DNA from: an uncultured Porphyromonas sp.
GTDB lineage: Bacteria > Bacteroidota > Bacteroidia > Bacteroidales > Porphyromonadaceae
Direction of reading: 5' to 3'
DNA: 64,000 bases
NCBI RefSeq assembly: GCF_900541275.1
Contig: NZ_UQJH01000005.1
Span: forward strand, 1-64,000
A model generated the notes under the pieces. The model was not told the origin of the DNA and did not search any database. It saw only the letters and a list, made by a program, of their open reading frames with translations. Below are positions 7,491 through 15,945 of the stretch, one piece after another; position 1 is the first letter of the stretch; every line of letters starts with the position of its first letter. Both the position numbers and the translations under genes were made by a program.

Positions 7491-10400
7491 ATGAAAAGGA
7501 AAATTGAACTGCTACTGGCCTTCCTTCTGCTATCGATCAGTTGCGCTTTTGCTCAGAAGTTGACCGTAAAGGGTACGGTCCTCGACGAGACTGGTGAATC
7601 GATCATAGGAGCAACGGTCCGTGAGAAGGGTGTGCCATCCAATGGTGCGCAGACCGACATCGACGGCCACTTCACCTTGACAGTTAACCAAGGAGCAACG
7701 CTGATCTTCTCCTATGTGGGGTACAAGACCAAGGAGGTCAAGGCAAAAGCCGAGCTGACCATCAAGCTGGAGCCCGACGCACAGCTCCTCGAGGGCGTTA
7801 CCGTAGAGACAGGGTACAGTAAGATCGACCGCCGTCTCTTCACCGGCTCCGCTGCCAAGGTGGATGCCAAAGACGCTCTGGTCGATGGTAATGCAGATAT
7901 TTCTAAGATGCTTCAGGGAAAGGTAGCAGGAGTGCAGGTGCAAAATATCTCCGGTACCTTCGGTGCGGCACCTAAGATCCGTGTCCGCGGTGCCTCCTCC
8001 ATCTACGGCAACTCGACTCCTCTTTGGGTGGTTGATGGAGTTGTCCTCGAGGATGTGGTCAATGTCTCTGCAGATGATCTCTCCTCAGGTAATGCCAACA
8101 CCCTGCTTGCCAGTGCTGTTGCAGGACTCAATGCCAATGATATCGAGTCCTTCCAGATCCTCAAGGACGCATCTGCAACAGCACTCTATGGTGCACGTGC
8201 GATGAATGGTGTCGTGGTGATCACGACTAAGAGCGGTGGTGCCGGCAAGACTAATGTTACTTACTCGGGGGAGTTTACCTTTAGGGAGCGCCCAAGATAC
8301 TCTGACTATAACCTTCTCAACTCTGCCGAGCAGATGGACATCTTTAAAGAGATGGAGCAGAAGGGGTGGCTGAACTATGCCAGCACCAGTCGCGCCAGCA
8401 ATGGTGGAGAGTTTTATGTGATGTCCAACTTAATCAACCATTGGGACCCGGAGAGCCAAAGTTTCGGTATGCCCAATACCATGGATGCGAGACTGAAGTT
8501 TCAGGAGGCTGCGGCTCGACGGAATACGGATTGGTTCGGCATTCTCTTTCGTCCGAGCATGCAGCAAAATCACTCCGTCAGCATTTCCGGTGGAAATAAG
8601 ACTACAAACTTCTACGGCTCGCTTTCGCTCCTCTATGATCCGGGCTGGACAGTAGCCGATAAGGTCAATCGCTATACTGCGAACTTCAATATTGGACATA
8701 AGTTTAGTGATGATCTGACCCTTAAGTTTGCCACCAATCAGAGCTACCGCACGCAAGTGGCACCGGGTACGCAAAATAGAAGCATCGATGTCACGAGCGG
8801 CGAGGTCTCTCGTGGGTTTGACATCAATCCTTTTAGCTATGCCCTCAATACCACCCGTACGATGCGGGCATATGCGAGTGATGGTGTGACGCCATTCTAC
8901 TACCAGCGCAATTACGCTCCTTTCTCCATCCTTAATGAGCTGAGGGAGAATAACATCCTGATCAATCAGCTTGACTCGAAGTTTCAGCTCCAGCTGGACT
9001 ATAATCCCATAAAGCAGCTTGAGCTTAGTGTGCTCGGTAGTGCTCGCTTTGTCAAGACAACCACAGAGACTCGTGTGTCTGAGAAGTCTAATCAGGCGAT
9101 GGCTTATCGTGCGGCTCAGGATGCAACAGTCATCCTCAATAATCAGTACCTCTACGTGGATCCTGACAACGTAGACTCTTACCCCGAGGTGGTCCTGCCT
9201 CAGGGTGGATTTTACGACAGGGATGACAACTTGATGCACTCCTATTACTTTAGGGCGACGGCGAATTACAATGACACCTATGACGATACCCACATCGTTA
9301 ATTTCCTGGTCGGAAACGAGGTGAAGTTTGCCGATCGCCAATACAGCTGGAGTAATGGCCTCGGTATGCAGTACAGTAAGGGTAACTCGGTCTTTACAAA
9401 CTACAAGATCCTGAAGCAGCTCATCGAGGGAGGTAGCAATTACTTCGGTATGGGCAACTCGTATGATCGGTTTGTCGCTTTCTTTGCAACCGCCTCATAC
9501 TCTTATATGGGCAAGGCGACGCTCAACCTTACCGGTCGCTATGATGGCTCTAACCTTCTCGGAAAGGCAATGAGTGCCAGATGGCTGCCTACATGGAATG
9601 CATCGGCATCGTGGAACCTCCACGAAACTTTCTTCCCGACAAACCGAAAGGTTTCCACTGCACTGATACGTGGTACGTTTGGTCTTACCGCCTCTATGGG
9701 ACCGGCTCGAAACTCACTGCCCATTTTCTATAATGGCCGCACTTTCAGAGGGCACTCCACATACGATGAGTCTTATATCTATATCTCTTCCTTAGGCAAC
9801 AAAAACCTTACGTGGGAGAAGCAGTATGAGACCAACCTTGGACTCGATCTCGGATTCTTTAACAACCGCATCAGCTTTAGCGGTGACATTTATTGGCGTA
9901 AGGGATTTGATCTGATTGGTCAGGTGGTTACTACCGGTATCGGAGGCCAGCAATTCAAGACCGGAAACTATGCCAATATGGACAGTCATGGCTTTGAGTT
10001 CTCCCTGAATACTCGAAATATTGAGACAAGCGACTTTGGCTGGCGAAGTAATTATACGTTCTCGTTTAATAAGAATAAGATTACCAAGCTGCAGAATAAC
10101 GCTCGTCTCTGGAGGATGGTACAGGAGTATGGTACCCCGCTTGAGGGCTATAGTGTACGGTCGATTTTCTCAATACCCTTCGCAGGGCTTGACAGCCATG
10201 GTGTCCCAAGATTTTACCTGGACGAGAAGAGAGATAATCCCACGTATCAGGGGATAGACTTCCAGCAAAATTCCAACCTTGAGTTCCTCAAGTATGAGGG
10301 TACCGTGGATCCGTCCATTACAGGTGGTATGGAGCAGTCTTTCAGGTATAAGGGACTGGAGCTCAGCCTCTACTTCACTTATCAGGCAGGTAATGTGATC

Positions 10401-10835
10401 CGTCTGCCGTACGACTTCTACAGCAGCTATAGCGATCAGTATGCCATGCCTCGTGAGATGCTCAATCGCTGGCGCAAGGCCGGTGATGAGAAGAGGGTGA
10501 ATATCCCTGCCATCCTGGATTATCGTCTCTATAGAGAGCTGTCGGAGAAGGGTGTAGGACGTGCGTACAGTGCCTTTAATTATAGCGATGTACGTATTGC
10601 GAAGGGTGATTTCTTCCGACTGAAGGATGTGACCCTCAGCTACAACATAGCCCCCTCTTGGCTTAAGTCATGGGGATCTCTCTCAAGTGCACAGGTACGC
10701 TTCGTTGCGTCTAATCTATGGCTGATCTATGCCGACAAGAGGCTCAACGGAGTAGATCCTGAGTTTGCCAACAGTGGTGGTGTCGCGTTGCCTACTCCCC
10801 ACCAGTACACGCTCACTTTAAGACTGGGATTCTAA
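7491..10835 (+). CDS. susC: SusC/RagA-family TonB-dependent outer membrane transporter 1
   Basis: 1114 residues. A Sec signal peptide (cleavage after AFA, about residue 21) is followed by a carboxypeptidase-regulatory-like beta-sandwich (24-97), the SusC-type TonB plug (about 110-245, with SIYGNSTPLWVVDG and ATALYGARAMNGVV) and a C-terminal beta-barrel ending in aromatic LRLGF. SusC proteins import bulky nutrients through a lipoprotein-lidded barrel. The segment after the regulatory domain reads EGVTVETGYSKIDRR in place of the usual VVVTALG TonB-box-like segment. Residues 1-97 match the second SusC at 15946 with 10 differences, although the rest diverges. susD follows after 3 bp, then a zinc metallohydrolase and a DUF4302 lipoprotein, a gene set known from peptide- or protein-uptake loci of Bacteroidetes. 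The substrate is not determined. Confidence 0.95.
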   Translation: MKRKIELLLAFLLLSISCAFAQKLTVKGTVLDETGESIIGATVREKGVPSNGAQTDIDGHFTLTVNQGATLIFSYVGYKTKEVKAKAELTIKLEPDAQLLEGVTVETGYSKIDRRLFTGSAAKVDAKDALVDGNADISKMLQGKVAGVQVQNISGTFGAAPKIRVRGASSIYGNSTPLWVVDGVVLEDVVNVSADDLSSGNANTLLASAVAGLNANDIESFQILKDASATALYGARAMNGVVVITTKSGGAGKTNVTYSGEFTFRERPRYSDYNLLNSAEQMDIFKEMEQKGWLNYASTSRASNGGEFYVMSNLINHWDPESQSFGMPNTMDARLKFQEAAARRNTDWFGILFRPSMQQNHSVSISGGNKTTNFYGSLSLLYDPGWTVADKVNRYTANFNIGHKFSDDLTLKFATNQSYRTQVAPGTQNRSIDVTSGEVSRGFDINPFSYALNTTRTMRAYASDGVTPFYYQRNYAPFSILNELRENNILINQLDSKFQLQLDYNPIKQLELSVLGSARFVKTTTETRVSEKSNQAMAYRAAQDATVILNNQYLYVDPDNVDSYPEVVLPQGGFYDRDDNLMHSYYFRATANYNDTYDDTHIVNFLVGNEVKFADRQYSWSNGLGMQYSKGNSVFTNYKILKQLIEGGSNYFGMGNSYDRFVAFFATASYSYMGKATLNLTGRYDGSNLLGKAMSARWLPTWNASASWNLHETFFPTNRKVSTALIRGTFGLTASMGPARNSLPIFYNGRTFRGHSTYDESYIYISSLGNKNLTWEKQYETNLGLDLGFFNNRISFSGDIYWRKGFDLIGQVVTTGIGGQQFKTGNYANMDSHGFEFSLNTRNIETSDFGWRSNYTFSFNKNKITKLQNNARLWRMVQEYGTPLEGYSVRSIFSIPFAGLDSHGVPRFYLDEKRDNPTYQGIDFQQNSNLEFLKYEGTVDPSITGGMEQSFRYKGLELSLYFTYQAGNVIRLPYDFYSSYSDQYAMPREMLNRWRKAGDEKRVNIPAILDYRLYRELSEKGVGRAYSAFNYSDVRIAKGDFFRLKDVTLSYNIAPSWLKSWGSLSSAQVRFVASNLWLIYADKRLNGVDPEFANSGGVALPTPHQYTLTLRLGF

Positions 10836-10838
10836 TCG

Positions 10839-12422
10839 ATGATGTCAAAGAACGATATGAAGACTTCAAGGATATACAAGTTCTTAGCCGGCTCCCTCCT
10901 CTGCCTGACTATTTCAGTCACAGCCGGGTGTAATAAGTTTTTGGACCACGCCCCTGATGATCGGGCTGATCTTACGAGCCTGAGTAACATCAAGGAGCTT
11001 CTGACCGCAGCTTACCCGGACAACAGCTACCAGCTACTCTATGATCTTCGATCAGACAACTCTGACGACAAGGGTATGCGTGCCTGGTCACAGTCTCAGT
11101 GGTTGCGTGAGGTTTATGCTTTTCAGCCACAGTGTGACAATACCTACCAAGACTCTCCGTCTGGGTATTGGCGTGCACTCTACTGGGCCACTTCCTCTGC
11201 CAATCAGGCTTTGGTAGCCCTTGATGAGCTTGAGGATCTCTCTCCCTCTGAGAAGGTCGTCGCCGACGAACTCCGCGGAGAGGCCCTCGTCTGTCGGGCT
11301 TACGATGGGTATATGCTGGCACAGACGTTCTGTCGCCCGTATGACCCGTCTACAGCTGACCAGATGCTAGGTCTTCCTTATCCGAAAACCCCCGAGAATG
11401 AGCTTCTCAAACAATATACTCGAGGGACACTGAAGGAGCTCTACGATAATATCAAGAAGGACTTTGACGAGGGATATGCCCTCATCGGATCCGATTATGA
11501 CCAACCAAAGTATCACTTCACCAAGACATCTGCAGCGGCATTTGGCTCACGTCTTTATCGTACCTTAGGGGACTGGGATAAGGTGATAGAGCTGTCTCGG
11601 GTGGCTCTTGGGAGTGATCCTGCTGCCAAGGTGAGAGACTATCCTCGATTTGCCAAGATGACTTGGGCAGGCTCCAAGGCGGCATGGTCGTTGCCCGAGG
11701 AGAAGTGCAATCTTATGGTCTCTTCCTGTCTCTCCAATGCTCACTATCTCTGTGGTGATAGTCGATACTCTATGACTGTTTCCATATTCAATAAAGAGGT
11801 TCAGCCTAATGGAGGATTTCTTGGCTCCGGCCTGACTCACGGGATGAGGCAGTATGGTGGTGATCTGTATCTTAATTTTGCCAAGCATCCTGAGTATAAG
11901 CAGTACACCAATTCTCTAAAGACCAATTGGTATGCGTATACGGGCTTTGTGATCTTCTCCGGGGAAGAGGTGTTGTTTAACCTAGCAGAAGCCTATGCCA
12001 TGAAGGGAGACTTTGCCAAGTCCAATGACCTCATGCAGATCTTTGTCGCACGGTGGTTTACCGGCTACAGCCCCCACTCCTATCTCTACAAGGTGGACAC
12101 CTCCAAGATTATGGACTTCTACGAGAAGGATAGTCGCGTCTTCAAGCCTTTCTATCCGCTCACGGCGGAGCAGACCTGCTACGTAAAGGCAATTACTGAC
12201 CTTCGTCGCTTTGCCTTCGTCCAGGAGGGTCTGAGGTGGCTTGACATCCGCCACTACAACCTCCCCGTGAAGCACAAGCTCCTCCATGACAACGACAGAA
12301 GGACCACGATCCACGAGCTTGAGCCGGGGGATCCGAGGTATGCTTTTCAGCTGCCATCCAGTGTCTTGGGGTATGAGTTGGAGCCCAACCCCGGATACGA
12401 CAAGTCTTTACCCATTGACTAA
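10839..12422 (+). CDS. susD: SusD/RagB-family nutrient-binding lipoprotein 1
   Basis: 527 residues counted from the first ATG. The lipobox is VTAGC with Cys31; a start at 10857 (MKTSRIYK) would give a more usual 25-residue signal peptide and is equally plausible. The N-terminal NKFLDHAPDDR and the C-terminal EGLRWLDIRHY motifs are diagnostic of SusD/RagB, with TPR-like helices in between. SusD sits over the SusC barrel as a lid and captures substrate. It starts 3 bp after susC and is followed after 11 bp by the metallohydrolase gene, so the four genes form one operon. Confidence 0.94.
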   Translation: MMSKNDMKTSRIYKFLAGSLLCLTISVTAGCNKFLDHAPDDRADLTSLSNIKELLTAAYPDNSYQLLYDLRSDNSDDKGMRAWSQSQWLREVYAFQPQCDNTYQDSPSGYWRALYWATSSANQALVALDELEDLSPSEKVVADELRGEALVCRAYDGYMLAQTFCRPYDPSTADQMLGLPYPKTPENELLKQYTRGTLKELYDNIKKDFDEGYALIGSDYDQPKYHFTKTSAAAFGSRLYRTLGDWDKVIELSRVALGSDPAAKVRDYPRFAKMTWAGSKAAWSLPEEKCNLMVSSCLSNAHYLCGDSRYSMTVSIFNKEVQPNGGFLGSGLTHGMRQYGGDLYLNFAKHPEYKQYTNSLKTNWYAYTGFVIFSGEEVLFNLAEAYAMKGDFAKSNDLMQIFVARWFTGYSPHSYLYKVDTSKIMDFYEKDSRVFKPFYPLTAEQTCYVKAITDLRRFAFVQEGLRWLDIRHYNLPVKHKLLHDNDRRTTIHELEPGDPRYAFQLPSSVLGYELEPNPGYDKSLPID

Positions 12423-12433
12423 ACACAAACATT

Positions 12434-13873
12434 ATGAAGCGTTTTATACTAAAATCAATTGCGGTCGGAGTACTTCTCGGAGGTGTAGGAGCTCTTGTCA
12501 GCTCCTGCAGCAAGCAGGGTGAGATCCCTGATGTGGACTACTCTCGCTATGCCCGCACCTTGGGATCTGCAGAGACTCCCACTGATGTCTGGGTACGGGA
12601 CAATCTGCAGCAGCCCTATAACATTGAGGTGATCTGGAGGTACAACGATATTGAGACGGATATGGGCTATAATGTCATACCTCCACTGGAGAGTAACGTC
12701 CGCCCCTTCCTGGAGGTCTTCAGAGATGTATTCGTCAAGTCCTATATTGACATTTACAGAGGAAATCCTGTCTATAAGCATCCGGAGGACTTCATCCGCA
12801 CCTATATCCCTAAGCAGATAGAGTTGCTTGGAGACTACGAGTATCAGGGAAATGGTAATATCAGATTAGGTGTGGCAGAGGGTGGTCGCAAGATTGTCCT
12901 CTCCGGGATCAATTACTGGGAGGATCCGGCGATCTTGGAGCGATTTATGCGCACCATATTCCATGAGTTTAGCCATATTCTTCATCAAAATAAGCTCTTT
13001 GACATCAGCTTTGAGCAGGTGACTAAGGAGGGATATACCGCACAGTGGTTCAATCCCCAGGACAATGCGGCGCTAAGGATCAGTCAGTCTCGAGAGCAAG
13101 GTTTCGTGAGTGACTATGCCCGCAAGGATCGCAACGAAGACTTTGTTGAGACGATTGCCTACTACTTGATCCTCTCTCCGGAGGACTGGGAGCGGTTGCT
13201 CAATGGCATTGATGGTCATGTTGCCTATCAGGAGGCCTACAAGGCCACCAAGGACGCAGGCCTCTCTCCGGACGAGCGTAACGAGGCTCTCAAGAATGCC
13301 GCAACCATGGAGGTGACTGATCGTGAGATTAAGGATGCTTATGTCGCAGCCATCATGGCCATACTCGACAAGGCGGCCATTGATGGGCGTATCAAGCTGT
13401 CGAGGGACTTGAGGCGTGACTTTGAGAGTGCCGCGAAGAAAGATAAGTTCTCTGATGAACTTTGGGCAATCCTTGAGCCTCTCCTTGAGGGAAAGAGCCT
13501 TGATGACATCTGGAATGCGTCAATCCCGGTAGCCAAAGAGACAAAGTCTCTCAGCCAGATGCTGGACAGCAAGGCAGAGCGTCAGGCAAAAGCAGCCGCA
13601 ATCAAGGTGGCGGCGGAGGCTAAGGAGAAGATCTCCAAGAAGGTTACTTTCATCTCTAATTATCTGAGAGAAAAGTGGAGCATTGACTTGAATCAATTAC
13701 GAGATATCGTGCAGGACAACTACAAGGCCGCTCTCTCTGCCCGTGCCTCGGGCGCAGGCGGTGGTGTCACCACACGCGCCCTTGAGGATGGTCTGACCGG
13801 TGATCTAAGGTATATACATACCTACTCTTGTGATAAGGGTTGCTATGACAAGATCGATCGTGGGGATCACTAA
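12434..13873 (+). CDS. Substrate import-associated zinc metallohydrolase lipoprotein
   Basis: 479 residues. Lipobox SSC with Cys25. A HEFSH zinc motif lies at His177-Glu178-His181 (FHEFSHILHQ), with a downstream acidic candidate third ligand in NEDFVET near residue 239. This matches the gluzincin-like lipoproteins (Peptidase_Mx1 type) that occur beside SusC/SusD pairs in Bacteroidetes. Residues 280-420 are helical and charged, possibly coiled, and are followed by a glycine-rich tail. It probably trims peptide or glycopeptide substrates at the cell surface for the neighbouring transporter. The metal-binding motif is seen directly; substrate and activity are inferred. Confidence 0.88.
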   Translation: MKRFILKSIAVGVLLGGVGALVSSCSKQGEIPDVDYSRYARTLGSAETPTDVWVRDNLQQPYNIEVIWRYNDIETDMGYNVIPPLESNVRPFLEVFRDVFVKSYIDIYRGNPVYKHPEDFIRTYIPKQIELLGDYEYQGNGNIRLGVAEGGRKIVLSGINYWEDPAILERFMRTIFHEFSHILHQNKLFDISFEQVTKEGYTAQWFNPQDNAALRISQSREQGFVSDYARKDRNEDFVETIAYYLILSPEDWERLLNGIDGHVAYQEAYKATKDAGLSPDERNEALKNAATMEVTDREIKDAYVAAIMAILDKAAIDGRIKLSRDLRRDFESAAKKDKFSDELWAILEPLLEGKSLDDIWNASIPVAKETKSLSQMLDSKAERQAKAAAIKVAAEAKEKISKKVTFISNYLREKWSIDLNQLRDIVQDNYKAALSARASGAGGGVTTRALEDGLTGDLRYIHTYSCDKGCYDKIDRGDH

Positions 13874-13896
13874 CTATTTGATATTGATAGATCATT

Positions 13897-15237
13897 ATGA
13901 AGATAAATAGTTGTATATGTGGACTCGCCCTCTCGGGACTTCTCGCCCTGACGGTGGGGTGTAGCCGAGTGGAGCCACAGGCATTTGACAGGCAGTACGG
14001 TGAGGTCTCGCAGGATGTTGTGGACATGGCCTCAGAGGTCCTTACCTCTGCCAAGTATGGGTGGGAGACGCGCTATGTATCCGGTGGCGGGGCACCATTT
14101 CTTCTGCAGTTCCGCTTTGACAAAGATCATCACGTCACGATCTACTCTGACTTTGACCCAGAGCCGTCCGTCTCCTCTTACCGCTTCAGGCTGAGTCGTG
14201 GTGCCGTCTTGTCTTTTGACACGTATGGTCTCTTGCATAAGATCTCAGACCCCTCTATACTGCCGGATATGTGGGATGACTCTATGCGTGGCAAGGGATA
14301 TCAAGGGGATACTGAGTTTGAGATCTTAAGTGTCTCACCCGAGAAGATTATTCTCAGAGGGATGAAGAACATCAATGACAGTACCATCCTCGTCCCTCTT
14401 GATCATGAGCCGGATATTCACAAGTCGGTGCCTGCACTTCATCGCCTGGTGCGTGTTTTCCATAGCTCGATGCACTACTTCCACTCCATAGACCTGGCGG
14501 GATCCCCGCAGGCGGACTTCTTTGTGCATGATGAGTCTAATGACCTCATCAGCTCGGCTTGTCTGCCGGTCATTGACGTCTTGATGAAGGACGGCGAGGG
14601 GCAGGTGGTCACTCGTAAGCATACCCTTCATCCCACTGACGGAGGCTTCAGGGCTGATCCGGCACTCACCATTGGTGGTGAGACGTACCAGGACTTCCTG
14701 ATCAATGAGGACAAGATTGTAGCCAAGGATAATCCCTCGCTTGTATTCAATCTTGACTCAGACAAGCCTATGTCACTGCCTAATCCGGGTGCCTTTATCC
14801 CAAGACAATTTTACTGGACCAGCTTGAGTAATGGTCAGTTCTCCCAGCTCTTTACCCGTAACGTGCTTGAGCCCTATAGGGCTAATATCAATCCTGACGC
14901 CAAGGAGCTGGACCTCGGCTGGTTTAATAACACTGACGAGTGGCGTCCTTTTTCCCTGTGGGCACCAACGGGACCGCAGCCTCGTGTGGAGCTGGGATAC
15001 TCCTTTGTGGAGGAAGATCAGGCGTGGCTCTTCAAGGTCTTTGTCCCGGATAATATTAAGGCTCTGGTCACCGCCCCGGATAGTGGTTACGCAGCGTTCC
15101 TCAAGTACTTCACTAACTACTATGATGCCGACACAAGAGTATATATTCAGGATGTGTCTCGAGAGGGTGACAATAGTGTCTTGCGTTTCATAAGTGGCAA
15201 GGACTCTCGTTACTGGTTTACTGTCCATCTGGGCTAG
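13897..15237 (+). CDS. DUF4302-type surface lipoprotein
   Basis: 446 residues. Signal peptide with lipobox TVGC (Cys22). Length, the repeated short beta-strand composition and position directly after a SusC/SusD/metallohydrolase set fit the DUF4302 lipoprotein family; no catalytic motif is visible. It is the last gene of the operon (23 bp after the metallohydrolase) and is followed by a strong terminator at 15302. A role in binding or handling the substrate of this uptake locus is inference from conserved neighbourhood. Confidence 0.75.
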   Translation: MKINSCICGLALSGLLALTVGCSRVEPQAFDRQYGEVSQDVVDMASEVLTSAKYGWETRYVSGGGAPFLLQFRFDKDHHVTIYSDFDPEPSVSSYRFRLSRGAVLSFDTYGLLHKISDPSILPDMWDDSMRGKGYQGDTEFEILSVSPEKIILRGMKNINDSTILVPLDHEPDIHKSVPALHRLVRVFHSSMHYFHSIDLAGSPQADFFVHDESNDLISSACLPVIDVLMKDGEGQVVTRKHTLHPTDGGFRADPALTIGGETYQDFLINEDKIVAKDNPSLVFNLDSDKPMSLPNPGAFIPRQFYWTSLSNGQFSQLFTRNVLEPYRANINPDAKELDLGWFNNTDEWRPFSLWAPTGPQPRVELGYSFVEEDQAWLFKVFVPDNIKALVTAPDSGYAAFLKYFTNYYDADTRVYIQDVSREGDNSVLRFISGKDSRYWFTVHLG

Positions 15238-15301
15238 TAGATAGTAGTCTGTCTCCCGAAGGGCTTATAAGAGCCTAATAGGGATCTCGTCAAATTATTT
15301 T

Positions 15302-15348
15302 CAGGGTCTCCTCTGCCAAGCTTGGCAGAGGAGACCCTGGATTTTTTT
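15302..15348 (+). terminator. Strong intrinsic terminator after the SusCD/metallohydrolase operon
   Basis: A perfect 38-base palindrome at 15302-15339 (left arm CAGGGTCTCCTCTGCCAAG and its exact complement) is followed by T7 at 15342-15348. Confidence 0.92.
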
Positions 15349-15945
15349 GTCTCCTTCCGATCGTCTAAGACCTTTGCAAAATGGTCTTTCGCCGAAAAAG
15401 CACCGCTTTTTCGGCAGGGATTTTGCAGAATGCCACAGATGCAAGGAACTGAGAGTGAGGGCGAAGGGAGTGTGCTTACGCACATGACTAAGCCCGAATC
15501 TCGAAAGTGACGCCGCAGATGGGATATTATGCAAAGGTCTCCGTCTGTGACTCCTCATCCCCTGATGTCCTCCACGCTTTTTCTGAAAGTATTTTTATTC
15601 TTCAGGGTGGCTTTCTTAAGGACTATTCTATTTCGGTGTCACGATATTGTAACCCGAAGATTGCAAAAACAGCCTTAACTCGCTTCGTCAAATGTTAAAA
15701 TGGCGAATCTGCACGCATTCGCTCCTCATCTGTTGGGAATATTCGTTGGAATACTTTAACATTGTGATACGATGGTGTGGGATAGGTCGTCTAATCAAGC
15801 GGGAGAGCGAGTCCTCTTGTTGATCATAACCCCGGCTGTCGTGGGAGAGGACAGTTTGCCTTAAGACACATTTAATAACTTTCAAACCAACCGGCGGATG
15901 CGAGGCATCCATGCCGGGCATAAAAACTAATCTTCAATAGCAAGT
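15349..15945. other. Gene-free stretch upstream of the second susC
   Basis: No convincing gene. A second hairpin at about 15390-15416 has arms GCCGAAAAAGC and GCTTTTTCGGC; it is flanked by TTTGCAAAAT (about 15373) and ATTTTGCAG (about 15420), giving a larger imperfect inverted repeat. The last 10 bases before the ATG (CAATAGCAAGT) are identical to those before the first susC. The promoter of the second susC must lie here; GGAATACTTTAAC near 15750 is a weak candidate. Confidence 0.5.
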
